Below, piece after piece: positions 1 to 6,726 of a stretch of 34,243 nt of DNA. Under the pieces are notes generated by a model that saw only the letters and a list, made by a program, of their open reading frames with translations, searched no databases and was not told where the DNA came from. Within the stretch, counting starts at the first letter, position 1. Every line of letters begins with the position of its first letter. The translations under genes were made by a program, and so were the position numbers. Source of the stretch: Methanobrevibacter thaueri. GTDB taxonomy: Archaea; Methanobacteriota; Methanobacteria; Methanobacteriales; Methanobacteriaceae. Where the stretch lies: contig NZ_SUTK01000018.1 in the NCBI RefSeq assembly GCF_015062905.1, positions 1-34,243 of the forward strand. The letters run 5' to 3'.

Positions 1-1
1 A

Positions 2-250
2 TTCATAAAAAGACTAAAAGACAAATTCCAACTCTACAAACCCGAAACAGACGGCGTACAATTCGTAAAACCACACAACACAAGCCGAACATGCCACCAC
101 TGCGGACACATAAACAAAGAGTTAAAAGTCAAAACACGCAACTGGAAATGTCAAAAATGCGGAAAGACACTTGATAGGGACACAAACGCAGCAATTAATA
201 TTCTAAACCGCTGGTTCAACGGGGATAGCCTGAAAAAATACTTAAATTAA
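2..250 (+). CDS. tnpB: TnpB (IS605 OrfB) RNA-guided nuclease/transposase accessory, C-terminal part
   Basis: This reading frame is open from the left edge and encodes the last 82 residues of a TnpB protein. A zinc ribbon is visible as two Cys pairs (CHHC and CQKC) about 20 residues apart. It is followed by DRDTNAAINIL, the conserved RuvC-III segment whose Asp belongs to the nuclease site. TnpB proteins are ancestors of Cas12 that cut DNA using a guide RNA (omega RNA) made from the element's 3' end. The C-terminus looks intact with a normal stop at 248-250. Whether the rest of the gene is intact cannot be seen. Confidence 0.9.
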   Translation, partial: FIKRLKDKFQLYKPETDGVQFVKPHNTSRTCHHCGHINKELKVKTRNWKCQKCGKTLDRDTNAAINILNRWFNGDSLKKYLN

Positions 251-279
251 CCATTATTAAGTGAAAAAAATTCAGGAAT

Positions 280-302
280 CCCCACCCTCTTTTAGGGTGG
301 GG
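280..302 (+). repeat. Subterminal hairpin of the IS605-type right end / possible omega-RNA 3' end
   Basis: CCCCACCCT (280-288) and AGGGTGGGG (294-302) form a perfect 9-bp GC-rich stem with a 5-nt loop, conspicuous in this AT-rich DNA. It lies 30 nt after the tnpB stop and 4 nt before TCAA. In this family the right-end hairpin is recognised by TnpA, and the transcribed right end is the omega-RNA scaffold. It may also act as a transcription terminator. Confidence 0.7.
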
Positions 303-310
303 TGGTTCAA

Positions 311-620
311 ATTAACTGTTAAATATTGGCAGTCATTTCCAACTCATTGCATCACGAGTATAATTGGAAAAAATAATATAATTCAATTCTTTGATGTATA
401 TTCCTATTTGGCAAAACTTCAAAATCAAATGATGCTTGCGTTAATGTTAATTTAGCTATGATTAGATTGACGTTTTGTGTCTAAACTTCATTTTTAATCA
501 ATGAGAAATTTCATAATTTTGCAATTAACTATTGGCCGATTTGTTTGTTTTTTTTTTAAAAAATAGTCGGATAAAAAAAATTAAAGGTAAGCAGATGATT
601 TCTCATCTACTTTTTTGTCT
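311..620. other. Intergenic region between the element and the MFS gene
   Basis: About 310 bp of AT-rich sequence. The only structure seen is the terminator-like hairpin at its right end (593-608), serving the minus-strand MFS gene. No convincing coding sequence: the 64-codon plus-strand frame at 261-455 overlaps the element's hairpin and has no recognisable protein features. Confidence 0.5.
573..608 (-). terminator. Probable terminator of the MFS transporter gene
   Basis: Read on the minus strand, AGATGA (608-603) and TCATCT (598-593) form a 6-bp stem with a 4-nt loop. It lies 12 nt past the MFS stop codon and is followed by a run of eight T (580-573). Archaeal termination depends mainly on T-runs, so this is a reasonable end point. 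Confidence 0.5.
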
Positions 621-1859
621 TTAATCTAAGTCATTAATGACTGTTCCTTTGGTTTCAGGGAATGTCCAAATCCATATACCCACAAGCAAAGCAAATAATG
701 CCGCAATGGCTATGCCGTAACTTAAATCAAAGTATGTTGCAACGGTGGTTATGATTACAGGAGTTATGAATTGTGCTCCACGTGCAAGGTTGAATACTGT
801 TCCAACAGCGGTATTTCTGATTTTTGTTGGGAACAGTTCTGAGAATAATGCTCCGAATCCGCCAAAGAATCCTGTTCCAAAACCTGTCAGGAACATGAAT
901 ACATATAGCAAATCAGGAATTTGGACAATTTGATTCCAGAAAATTGTTATCATGGATATTCCCATTGCCATTATGAAACTGTATATGGTAAATGCGGGAC
1001 GTCTTCCGAGTTTTTCAGCTACAAAACCGAAAGTGGTATATCCTGTAAAATCACCACATTGAATTAGGATAACTCCAAATGTTGTGCTGAGCAATGCCAA
1101 ACCTCTTTCCTGCTCAAGATAAGTTGGCAACCATGAATAGGTGTACCAATATGCGGACATTCCGAAAATGCATAATATCAATGATATCAGGAATATTTTT
1201 CTGTGTTCTGCTTTAATTAATTCACGAAACTCCTTCAGAATGTTCTTGTTAACGTATTTGTCCTTGTTTTGAAGCCAAACGTCGGATTCATTAAGATATC
1301 TCCTTATTATGATCACGGTAAAGGCAGGAATAATTGAAATTAGAAAAGTCATTCTCCAGCCGATGACCGGGGAGACTACTCCTCCAACTATTGAAGCTAA
1401 AATAACTCCAACCGGTGCACCGGATTGCATGAAAGCTCCAAATTTGGCTCTTAAGTTGTCGGGGAATGTTTCATTGATGTAAGTCTGGCCGGTAGCCCAT
1501 TCTCCACCAACACCCAATCCTGTGATGAATCTGAATATTAGAAGTGAATAGAAGTCCCATGTAAATGCACACAATAGGGTTCCAATCGAATAAATAATGA
1601 TCGTCCATTGCAGTACCTTTTTACGACCGTATTGATCTCCCAATGCTCCAAATATAATTCCACCAAAACCTGTGGCAAATAATGACAATCCTAAACATAA
1701 AGAAAGCATTTCAGCTGAAAAATGTAAGCTGGATTGAAGTTGTGTCACTAAAAAGGTAAATAGGACAAGGTCATAGAAATCAAAAACCCATCCCGCCCAG
1801 CTTAAAGCAAAAATTCGGTAATGATTTTTATTTAATTTTGTTTCCTCATTCATTAACAT
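621..1859 (-). CDS. MFS transporter, sugar/carboxylate:H+ symporter type
   Basis: A 412-residue major facilitator protein of usual length with about twelve hydrophobic segments. The loop 2-3 signature GALGDQYGRKKVL (around residue 72) is clear, and the RFITGLGVGGEW segment around residue 110 resembles helix 4 of metabolite:H+ symporters. The overall pattern (N-terminal WAGWVFDFYD, then GEWATGQTYINETFP) is closest to the sialate/lactate/aromatic-acid symporter branch (SHS-like), but the substrate cannot be read from sequence. Start codons occur at 1859 and 1853. A TATA box at 1908-1918 precedes the first by about 50 nt. The gene stands alone, with no catabolic genes adjacent. Confidence 0.85.
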   Translation of the reverse strand: MLMNEETKLNKNHYRIFALSWAGWVFDFYDLVLFTFLVTQLQSSLHFSAEMLSLCLGLSLFATGFGGIIFGALGDQYGRKKVLQWTIIIYSIGTLLCAFTWDFYSLLIFRFITGLGVGGEWATGQTYINETFPDNLRAKFGAFMQSGAPVGVILASIVGGVVSPVIGWRMTFLISIIPAFTVIIIRRYLNESDVWLQNKDKYVNKNILKEFRELIKAEHRKIFLISLILCIFGMSAYWYTYSWLPTYLEQERGLALLSTTFGVILIQCGDFTGYTTFGFVAEKLGRRPAFTIYSFIMAMGISMITIFWNQIVQIPDLLYVFMFLTGFGTGFFGGFGALFSELFPTKIRNTAVGTVFNLARGAQFITPVIITTVATYFDLSYGIAIAALFALLVGIWIWTFPETKGTVINDLD

Positions 1860-1907
1860 GATCTTAACAACCTATATATTGTTTTTATTTTCTGTAAAAA
1901 GTATCTG

Positions 1908-1918
1908 TTATATAAATT
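1908..1918 (-). promoter_or_regulatory. TATA box for the MFS gene
   Basis: The minus-strand sequence AATTTATATAA lies about 50 nt upstream of the start at 1859. Transcription would start near 1885, leaving a short leader. Confidence 0.5.
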
Positions 1919-2101
1919 TAGGTGTTGTATAATATTTAACATTTTTCAAATAACTGAAAAATTATTCATTACTCTTTTTTGGGGGATGGTTGTAATTTTT
2001 GTCAACACTCAAGAATTTTTAAAATAAAATAGTGTGATTTCAGTATGAAAAGTCCAATATGCTTATGAAAATCACCTTTTTTCGGCATTTAAAAAATTAG
2101 G

Positions 2102-2141
2102 AAGTGTCTAGTTAAAATATGAAACATTCAACTAGACATTT
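2102..2141 (-). terminator. Hairpin terminator after the DUF2207-domain gene
   Basis: TGTCTAGTT (2105-2113) and AACTAGACA (2130-2138) form a perfect 9-bp stem, extendable to 12 pairs with one G-T pair, around a 16-nt loop. It starts 8 nt past the stop at 2149. On the minus strand a T-rich stretch follows at about 2098-2090. Confidence 0.6.
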
Positions 2142-2148
2142 TAGAAAG

Positions 2149-2952
2149 CTATCCTCCGCCAGGAATGGTATATTTATCATTCACGCCGTAAAATATTCCA
2201 TCACCTTTTCTTTTTTCACTCACATTCAATAGTGCATTGTTGAAGATTATGTTCAGTAACTTATATCCGTCTTTGTCAATGAAATCGGTCAATTGGCTGT
2301 TGTTTTCTCTAATTTTCAATGCATCCTTTTCAATATCGAAGCATGAAGCATAGAGTATCTGTGCTGAATTTTCATCCACGGATTCCGGAGGGTATTTTTT
2401 GCACAAATCCTCGGATTTCAAATAATCCTGGAACTCTTTCCATTCATTTTTGAGTTCTTTTCCTTTTCCTGTCAATTTGCCGTTTTCCAGAATGTCCCTA
2501 TAATTTTTACCGTCATATCCGTTTTCATTTCTAATCGCTTTGGCAAACTCCGCAAGGTCTTTTTCAAATTTGTTGGCAACTGAAGTGTTATTGCTTTGTT
2601 TTGCCATTGATTTCAGGTTGAACTTTTTGTTCTTGTTCATGTTTTTAAGCAGGTTAATTGCTGATGTTTCAGAGGTTTTCAATTCACCCTTATTTGCAAT
2701 TCTGAGGGTTATCTTTTTCATGACTTCCATATCCTCGGAAGTTAATTTTTTACCCAGTTCATAGGAATCCTCCAAATCAATATCGCATTTGATTTGATTT
2801 TGATTAATCAAATCCAGTATTGTGAGAGATAATGTATTGGCGCCTATCTCATTGTTTTTTCCATATAATGCACGTATCATGGAATAGGAATCGTCGCTTG
2901 GAGGATTTCTTATTTCTTCGGTTGCGTGTTTTTTATTGTTAAGGCTTAACAT
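2149..2952 (-). CDS. Orphan C-terminal domain of a DUF2207-type protein
   Basis: 267 residues, hydrophilic, with no signal peptide and no membrane helix. Near the N-terminus, RNPPSDDSYSMIRALYG followed by ANTLSLTILDLINQNQIKCDI matches the pattern of the cytoplasmic C-terminal region of DUF2207 membrane proteins (PPSD...ALYG...ATILDLxxxGxL). The chain ends in IPGGG, recalling the Gly-rich tail of that family. The usual N-terminal extracellular domain and membrane helices are absent, so this is either a free-standing domain or a truncated relative. A GTG at 2961 is in frame, but the ATG at 2952 is preferred because GAGGTG lies 6 nt upstream of it. The zinc-ribbon gene ends 22 nt upstream, so they are probably co-transcribed. 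Function unknown. Confidence 0.7.
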   Translation of the reverse strand: MLSLNNKKHATEEIRNPPSDDSYSMIRALYGKNNEIGANTLSLTILDLINQNQIKCDIDLEDSYELGKKLTSEDMEVMKKITLRIANKGELKTSETSAINLLKNMNKNKKFNLKSMAKQSNNTSVANKFEKDLAEFAKAIRNENGYDGKNYRDILENGKLTGKGKELKNEWKEFQDYLKSEDLCKKYPPESVDENSAQILYASCFDIEKDALKIRENNSQLTDFIDKDGYKLLNIIFNNALLNVSEKRKGDGIFYGVNDKYTIPGGG

Positions 2953-2974
2953 CTTAAACACCTCTGGATAAAGT

Positions 2975-3154
2975 TCATTCGTTTTTTAAGGATTCCAGAT
3001 AGGATTCATGAATTTCTTCAGCTAATTCATCGTTTCCTTCAATGATTGGACCGGTATAATCGCAGTCTCTGCAAACGCATTGTGACCAATTCTGAGGGAT
3101 GATCCAGTCAACATTTCTAGAACCGCATCTTGGACAAATTTTATGCATTTTCAT
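2975..3154 (-). CDS. Small zinc-ribbon protein (59 aa)
   Basis: A 59-residue protein beginning MKMHKICPRCGSRNVDW. It carries CPRC near residue 7 and CVCRDC (Cys at about 31, 33 and 36) some 22 residues later, a typical zinc-ribbon knuckle pair. An acidic helix-forming tail (NDELAEEIHESYLESLKNE) ends the chain. The ATG at 3154 follows GAGGT (3165-3161) by 6 nt, and a TATA box lies at 3204-3215, so it is well supported as a gene despite its length. It heads a two-gene unit with the DUF2207-domain gene. Similar small ribbons bind nucleic acid or protein, but no specific role can be assigned. Confidence 0.8.
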   Translation of the reverse strand: MKMHKICPRCGSRNVDWIIPQNWSQCVCRDCDYTGPIIEGNDELAEEIHESYLESLKNE

Positions 3155-3203
3155 TTCAATACCTCAATTTTTCATTAATATACTATATTACAATTGTTTG
3201 TGG

Positions 3204-3215
3204 CAATATATAAAG
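3204..3215 (-). promoter_or_regulatory. TATA box for the zinc-ribbon/DUF2207 unit
   Basis: The minus-strand sequence CTTTATATATTG lies about 50 nt upstream of the start at 3154. Transcription starting near 3185 would leave a leader of about 30 nt containing the GAGGT ribosome site. Confidence 0.55.
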
Positions 3216-3308
3216 TTTTTTTCATGTAAGCGGATACTTTCACTTAAAAAATTAAAAAATCAATGCAAATGCTTTCAAACATGTTTTTAAGATTGCAATG
3301 TCTAAAAT

Positions 3309-3698
3309 TCAGTCTTTGAAAACTATAAGTTTTGAAAATATGTAATTCAGGACAATTACAATGATTTGGACAACGATTTTTGAGATTGTGTCTCCAATTG
3401 TCAATACATCAATGAAAAGATACATCAAGGCGGTATCGACCACTCCTGAAAATATTCTTCCTCCGAAAAACAGTGACATCTCCTTTAGGATGTCAGGACT
3501 TTTACTTTCAAATACCCAGATTCTATTGGTGATGTATGCAAAGAGCACGGAAAAGAACCAGGCGATAATGTTGGAGATGAGATAATTGACTCCCAATACA
3601 TCTTCAAAAAAGAAATAAACGATAATGTTTACAAAGAAGGTAAAAGCTCCAAAAACAACATATAAAACAAGTTCTCTGTCTATTTTAATGTATTTCAT
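3309..3698 (-). CDS. GtrA-like membrane protein (lipid-linked sugar flippase family)
   Basis: 129 residues with four predicted membrane helices and the GtrA family pattern: LYVVFGAFTFFVNIIVYFFF at the start, AYITNRIWVFES after helix 2 and NYIFSKLIVFKD at the end. GtrA proteins are thought to translocate polyprenyl-phosphate-linked glucose or another sugar across the membrane for modification of surface polymers. The start codon directly abuts the TAA of the upstream glycosyltransferase gene (no gap), so the two are translationally coupled, the usual GtrB-GtrA arrangement. Confidence 0.88.
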   Translation of the reverse strand: MKYIKIDRELVLYVVFGAFTFFVNIIVYFFFEDVLGVNYLISNIIAWFFSVLFAYITNRIWVFESKSPDILKEMSLFFGGRIFSGVVDTALMYLFIDVLTIGDTISKIVVQIIVIVLNYIFSKLIVFKD

Positions 3699-4628
3699 TT
3701 AGTCATCACCGATATTTGATTCCTTAACTATATAAATCGGCCGATTTTTAGTCTCAACATATGTCTTTTCCAAATATTTGCTTAAAACTCCAATGCACAG
3801 TAACTGTATTCCTCCCAATAGGAGAATGGAACACATTATTGTGGCAAAACCCTGAACAGGGTCGGAATAAAGCAGGTATCTGATTATAATGACTATCATG
3901 TATAAAAATGCGACTATTGAAAAGACGGTGCCCAATAATATGGAAATTGACAGGGGCAGTGTTGTAAATGCTACAAGTCCCTCTATAGAATACTCAATCA
4001 ATCCCCAGAATGACCAGGTGGTTTGGCCTGCGGCCCGTTCAATGTTTTCATAGGGAATCCATTTGGTATTGAAGCCAACCCAATCAAACAAACCTTTGGA
4101 AAAGCGGTTATATTCTTGCAATTGCAATACTGAGTCTGTAACCTGTCTTGTCATTACACGATAGTCTGTTGCACCTTCTACCAGGTCCATTTTGGTAATT
4201 CTATTAAATACTTTATAAAATTTATGCGAGAAAAATGATTTAATTTTCGGTTCGCCCTCTCTTGAGACTCTTCTTGCGGCGACAACGTCATAATCCTCAT
4301 TTGTGATTGTGTCAATCATTTCCGGAAGTAAACTTGGAGGGTGTTGCAAATCAACATCCATGAGACAAATCAAATCTCCTGAAGCATTCTTTAATCCGGC
4401 ATATATTGCGGATTCTTTACCGAAATTTCTTGAAAATGAGATGTACTTAACGTTTGAATTGGAATCGGCCAGTTCTTTAATTTTATTTAGAGTATCATCG
4501 CTAGATCCGTCATTAACATATATAATCTCATAATCATAATCATTCAGTGTTTTTTGAATTTCTTTTAGAAAGATTTCAACTGTCTCTTCCTCATTAAAAC
4601 ACGGAACCACAATACTTAACAAACCCAT
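3699..4628 (-). CDS. Family 2 glycosyltransferase, GtrB/DPM1-like
   Basis: 309 residues. A GT-A catalytic domain spans about 1-230: VVPCFNEEETV at the start, VNDGSSDDT around 38-46, and the metal/nucleotide-binding DVD at 91-93 followed by LQHPP. Two membrane helices follow near 235-290. This is the layout of polyprenyl-phosphate glycosyltransferases (GtrB, ArnC, DPM1) that load a sugar onto dolichyl or polyprenyl phosphate. A longer frame starts at 4667, but the ATG at 4628 is preferred: the extra 13 residues cover a TATA-like stretch (4649-4660) placed correctly for a leaderless transcript, and family members begin at this point. It is paired with gtrA directly downstream; the likely acceptor is a surface polymer or S-layer glycan. 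Confidence 0.88.
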   Translation of the reverse strand: MGLLSIVVPCFNEEETVEIFLKEIQKTLNDYDYEIIYVNDGSSDDTLNKIKELADSNSNVKYISFSRNFGKESAIYAGLKNASGDLICLMDVDLQHPPSLLPEMIDTITNEDYDVVAARRVSREGEPKIKSFFSHKFYKVFNRITKMDLVEGATDYRVMTRQVTDSVLQLQEYNRFSKGLFDWVGFNTKWIPYENIERAAGQTTWSFWGLIEYSIEGLVAFTTLPLSISILLGTVFSIVAFLYMIVIIIRYLLYSDPVQGFATIMCSILLLGGIQLLCIGVLSKYLEKTYVETKNRPIYIVKESNIGDD

Positions 4629-4648
4629 GATAGAATATTTATTGGAAA

Positions 4649-4660
4649 TATTATAAATAA
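4649..4660 (-). promoter_or_regulatory. TATA box for the GT2/GtrA pair (leaderless)
   Basis: The minus-strand sequence TTATTTATAATA is centred about 27 nt upstream of the ATG at 4628, so the transcript would begin at or next to the start codon. No ribosome site is visible, consistent with a leaderless mRNA. Confidence 0.45.
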
Positions 4661-4729
4661 TTTCCATTTGGCTATTAAAAATGCAAAATCAAAAAAAAAG
4701 AAAAATGAAAAATTAGCGTTTGAAATATG

Positions 4730-5029
4730 CTATTTTTCTATGTTCAATATTTTATCGAAACCTGACATTACCAGGATTTCCTCTATTGTCTCATTAATTT
4801 TAATGACAAATGGAATCCCTTCAGGTTTTAATTTTTTTTCAGTAGCAACCAGAACTCTTAAACCTGCACTTGAAATATATTTTAAATCGGTGAGATCGAC
4901 AATTAATGAATTAAAATTGCCCATTTCATCCATAATTTCATTTTCAAAGTCAGGAGCAGTTACTGTATCAATCTTATCTTTGACGGTAATTGTCAATTCA
5001 TTTTCATTATATTCTTTAATTAAATCCAT
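4730..5029 (-). CDS. Stand-alone STAS-domain protein (anti-anti-sigma-like)
   Basis: 99 residues, a single STAS domain: an N-terminal strand (ELTITVKDKIDTVTAP), the central LIVDLTDLKYISSAGLRVL around 42-60, and a C-terminal MSGFDKIL. In Bacillus SpoIIAA/RsbV this loop holds the serine phosphorylated by an anti-sigma kinase. Here the residue just before the Gly is Ala, so any phosphorylation would fall on Ser53 or Ser54. Archaea have no sigma factors, so the partner must be something else. No RsbW-type kinase or PP2C phosphatase gene is visible in the window. A TATA box at 5047-5056 suggests a short-leader or leaderless transcript. Confidence 0.88.
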   Translation of the reverse strand: MDLIKEYNENELTITVKDKIDTVTAPDFENEIMDEMGNFNSLIVDLTDLKYISSAGLRVLVATEKKLKPEGIPFVIKINETIEEILVMSGFDKILNIEK

Positions 5030-5046
5030 GTCAATCCCAAATTTTT

Positions 5047-5056
5047 TTTATATAAT
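5047..5056 (-). promoter_or_regulatory. TATA box for the STAS gene
   Basis: The minus-strand sequence AATTATATAA lies about 18-27 nt upstream of the start at 5029, preceding a T/A-rich stretch. The spacing implies a leaderless or near-leaderless transcript. Confidence 0.5.
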
Positions 5057-5160
5057 TGTTATTTTTAAGTTTCGAATTTAAATATTTTTTTAATGGATAT
5101 CAACTGTAAACTACTATTGGGATTAAGAAAAACAGGCTTTTTTGAATTTCATATTATCTA

Positions 5161-6594
5161 TTATCTTTTAAAGACTTCAAGCAGTGCCCTTATGGTAATC
5201 AATACAGGATAGATTTCCAATCTTCCAGTCCACATATTAAATATGCCGATGATTTTTAAAGGCCATTCGATTGTTTGGGAAAGCTGTCCGATTTCTAGGC
5301 CGATATTACCTTGCATGGAAAATGTGAAAAACAATGAATTAAATGGGTCATGACCATATAAGCACAATAAAGACCATGAAATCAGAATGCATAAGAAATA
5401 AAGGGTTATATAGTTTCCACTTTGTTCCGCTAATTTGTCAGTAATCTTTTTATTGGAACGGTCTATTGGAACAACTGCGCCTCTTGGAGATATTATTTCG
5501 CGCAGATTTTTATAGATTCCTTTTGAAAATGTGATTACGCGCATTAATTTGATTGCACCTACTGTAGACCCGGTAGAACCTCCGATAAGCATCAGCATCA
5601 TTATGATAAATATTGCGAATGGCGGCCATGCTCCCATTACAGTTGAATTCGGAATGCTTGCTCCGGTTGTTGTGATGGCGGAAACTACAGTAAACAACAT
5701 GTCCATTGGAATGATGGTGGATGTGAAATAGATTAATAGAGTTGAAATAGCTATTAGCGAAAGCATTACTTTAAACTGCAAATCTTCAATCAATGATTTT
5801 CCTCTTGATTTAATAATGTTGAAATGAACCAAAAAGCTTGTAGCGCCCAGTATCATCAGGAGCATGGTAATGAAATAAATAATATAATCATTGTAATATC
5901 CTATGTTTGCATTTTTCACGCTCATTCCTCCTGTTGAGATAATGCAGAAGGTATTGCAGATTGAATCAAAAAGTGGCATTCCCGCAAGGGTGTATAGAAC
6001 AATTCCAAGGCCGGTATAAATTAAATAGATTTTGAAGGTTTCTTTGAGTGTGGCTACTGTTGAAGGTCTGATTTGGTCTTCACGGGCTTCAGACCTATAT
6101 AATTTATATGATGAGGATCCTGGCTGGGCCAGAAAGAACAGTATCAAAACAATAATTCCCAAACCGCCAATCCATTGTTGTAATGCCCTAAAAAACAGTA
6201 TTCCATTAGGCAGGACTTCCACGTCAGCATATATTGTAATCCCACTTCCGGTCAAAGCGGACATGCTTTCAAAAACACTGTCCACTAGGCTTATGCCGGT
6301 TATCAGGTACAGTACCAAACCGCAGATAATGCTTGCCCACAGCCATGACAGGGCAGATATGATCATACCATGCTTTAGGCGCATATTGTTAACAGTGTAT
6401 TTGTCCAGGACCTTTAAGGAAATTAGGCCGGTGATAATTGATATTAATCCCGGTATGAGATAGCCTGCTATATTAAACTCTAAATAAAATAAGTCGATAA
6501 TAATTGGAATCAAACACACTACTCCAATCCCAATCATAAGCATGCCTGAATTTCTGGCTATAATTAACACATCATTTTTGTTAATGTATCTCAT
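5161..6594 (-). CDS. trkH: Trk/Ktr-type potassium uptake protein, TrkH family
   Basis: 477 residues with the fourfold helix-pore-helix layout of TrkH/KtrB. The pore-loop glycines can be located in order: LTGSGITIY, IISTGGMSV, TTTGASIP and GNIGLEIG. The linker GGLGIIVLILFFLAQPG and the later GGSTGSTVGAIKLMR are also family hallmarks. TrkH forms the K+-conducting dimer driven by the membrane potential or cation gradient and normally works with a cytoplasmic TrkA ring, which is not encoded in this window. A longer frame opens at 6696, but the ATG at 6594 is chosen because it follows a GTAGGTTG site and gives the family's usual N-terminus; the upstream extension crosses the TATA box. Confidence 0.9.
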   Translation of the reverse strand: MRYINKNDVLIIARNSGMLMIGIGVVCLIPIIIDLFYLEFNIAGYLIPGLISIITGLISLKVLDKYTVNNMRLKHGMIISALSWLWASIICGLVLYLITGISLVDSVFESMSALTGSGITIYADVEVLPNGILFFRALQQWIGGLGIIVLILFFLAQPGSSSYKLYRSEAREDQIRPSTVATLKETFKIYLIYTGLGIVLYTLAGMPLFDSICNTFCIISTGGMSVKNANIGYYNDYIIYFITMLLMILGATSFLVHFNIIKSRGKSLIEDLQFKVMLSLIAISTLLIYFTSTIIPMDMLFTVVSAITTTGASIPNSTVMGAWPPFAIFIIMMLMLIGGSTGSTVGAIKLMRVITFSKGIYKNLREIISPRGAVVPIDRSNKKITDKLAEQSGNYITLYFLCILISWSLLCLYGHDPFNSLFFTFSMQGNIGLEIGQLSQTIEWPLKIIGIFNMWTGRLEIYPVLITIRALLEVFKR

Positions 6595-6634
6595 GGACAA
6601 CCTACTATTATTAATCAAGTAACTATTTGAAAAA

Positions 6635-6646
6635 TAAATATATAAG
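6635..6646 (-). promoter_or_regulatory. TATA box for trkH
   Basis: The minus-strand sequence CTTATATATTTA lies about 45 nt upstream of the start at 6594, leaving a leader of roughly 20 nt with a GTAGGT-type ribosome site. Confidence 0.5.
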
Positions 6647-6706
6647 TTTAATGTAAGGGGAATTTGACAAAGCCGGTAAAAACTATATTTTTTCACTAGG
6701 AAAGTG

Positions 6707-6726
6707 AGAATAGCTTTAACTATTCT
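6707..6726 (-). terminator. Hairpin at the end of the ABC permease gene
   Basis: AGAATAG (6707-6713) and CTATTCT (6720-6726) form a 7-bp stem that includes the permease stop codon (6720-6722). A second small stem (CACT...AGTG, about 6694-6706) follows. A clear T-run is missing on the minus strand until about 6680, so the terminator role is tentative. Confidence 0.35.

Larger units (their letters stand above)
1..310 (+). mobile_element. 3' part of an IS200/IS605-family (TnpB) insertion element
   Basis: The element enters from the left edge. It comprises the end of tnpB, a short 3' region and a perfect 9-bp subterminal hairpin (280-302), followed by TCAA at 307-310. IS605-type elements carry a subterminal hairpin just inside a right cleavage site of this form, so 310 is the inferred right boundary. 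The left end and any tnpA lie outside the window. The coding strand is A/C-rich, unlike the genes that follow, which fits a mobile gene. Confidence 0.75.

Noticed and set aside
261..455. 64-codon plus-strand ORF after tnpB
   Set aside because: It runs across the insertion element's hairpin and end, has no recognisable protein pattern and no ribosome site; treated as chance.
3241..3308. Possible hairpin from CAATGCAAA and ATTGCAATG downstream of gtrA
   Set aside because: The two segments are closer to direct than inverted repeats and do not pair well.
4668..5081. 137-codon plus-strand ORF
   Set aside because: It lies opposite the STAS gene, has a low-complexity lysine start and no domain pattern; the minus-strand STAS protein explains the conservation.
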